Positions 5,614 to 5,627 of a stretch of DNA of 5,627 nucleotides are shown one piece after another. Position numbers and translations under genes: made by a program. The notes under the pieces are model-generated. The model searched no databases. It saw only the letters and a list, made by a program, of their open reading frames with translations, and was not told where the DNA came from. Numbering within the stretch: the first letter of the stretch is position 1; the number at the start of each line of letters is the position of its first letter. This DNA is from CAYRVX01 sp964642165 (GTDB lineage: Bacteria > Planctomycetota > Phycisphaerae > SM23-33), in assembly GCA_964642165.1 (NCBI GenBank), contig CAZXOC010000397.1, positions 1 to 5,627 on the forward strand, read 5' to 3'.

Positions 5614-5627
5614 GGGAACTCGCCTCC

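Noticed and set aside
5550..5616. G-quadruplex from the GGG runs in the tandem repeat
   Set aside because: Five G-runs exist, but a gap of about 30 bases separates the first two from the last three, so four runs with short loops are not available.

Overview
The window is high-GC bacterial DNA with strongly GC-biased third codon positions, which is why long antisense reading frames run across every gene. Four complete genes on the plus strand form a compact transport operon. A divergent comF-like gene at the left edge is cut off by the window. The right edge holds noncoding DNA rich in palindromes and short tandem repeats. Gene content and composition would suit a Planctomycetota-like or other high-GC Gram-negative bacterium, but no rRNA or marker gene is present, so this is a weak inference.

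Left region (1-779, minus strand): a ComF-family phosphoribosyltransferase with an N-terminal zinc-finger-like cysteine cluster and a clear PRPP-binding motif. Its C-terminal end lies outside the window. Positions 780-968 are a 189-base divergent spacer. It carries a plausible plus-strand promoter (-10 TATAGT at 914-919), a Shine-Dalgarno just before 969, and two inverted repeats.

Operon (969-5401, plus strand): (1) a cytoplasmic M14-type zinc carboxypeptidase-like hydrolase that keeps the zinc ligands and a catalytic-Glu candidate but lacks the usual substrate-binding Asn-Arg motif; (2) a family 1 extracellular solute-binding protein with an N-terminal membrane anchor, no lipobox and nine cysteines; (3) and (4) two CUT1/MalFG-type permease subunits. 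The last three genes are joined by ATGA stop/start overlaps. The binding protein should capture a solute, probably a carbohydrate or glycoconjugate judging by family, and the two permeases form the channel. No ATPase is encoded here, so the energising subunit must lie downstream or be shared from another locus. The M14 enzyme at the head of the operon may process the imported compound; that is inference.

Right region (5402-5627): after the last stop come two 28-base hairpins that are exact reverse complements of each other. They probably end transcription and together form a nearly perfect 32-base inverted repeat. The second hairpin runs directly into an array of six 11-base units (5548-5613), which also reads as three 22-base dimers. 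This repeat block is the most unusual non-genic feature in the window.
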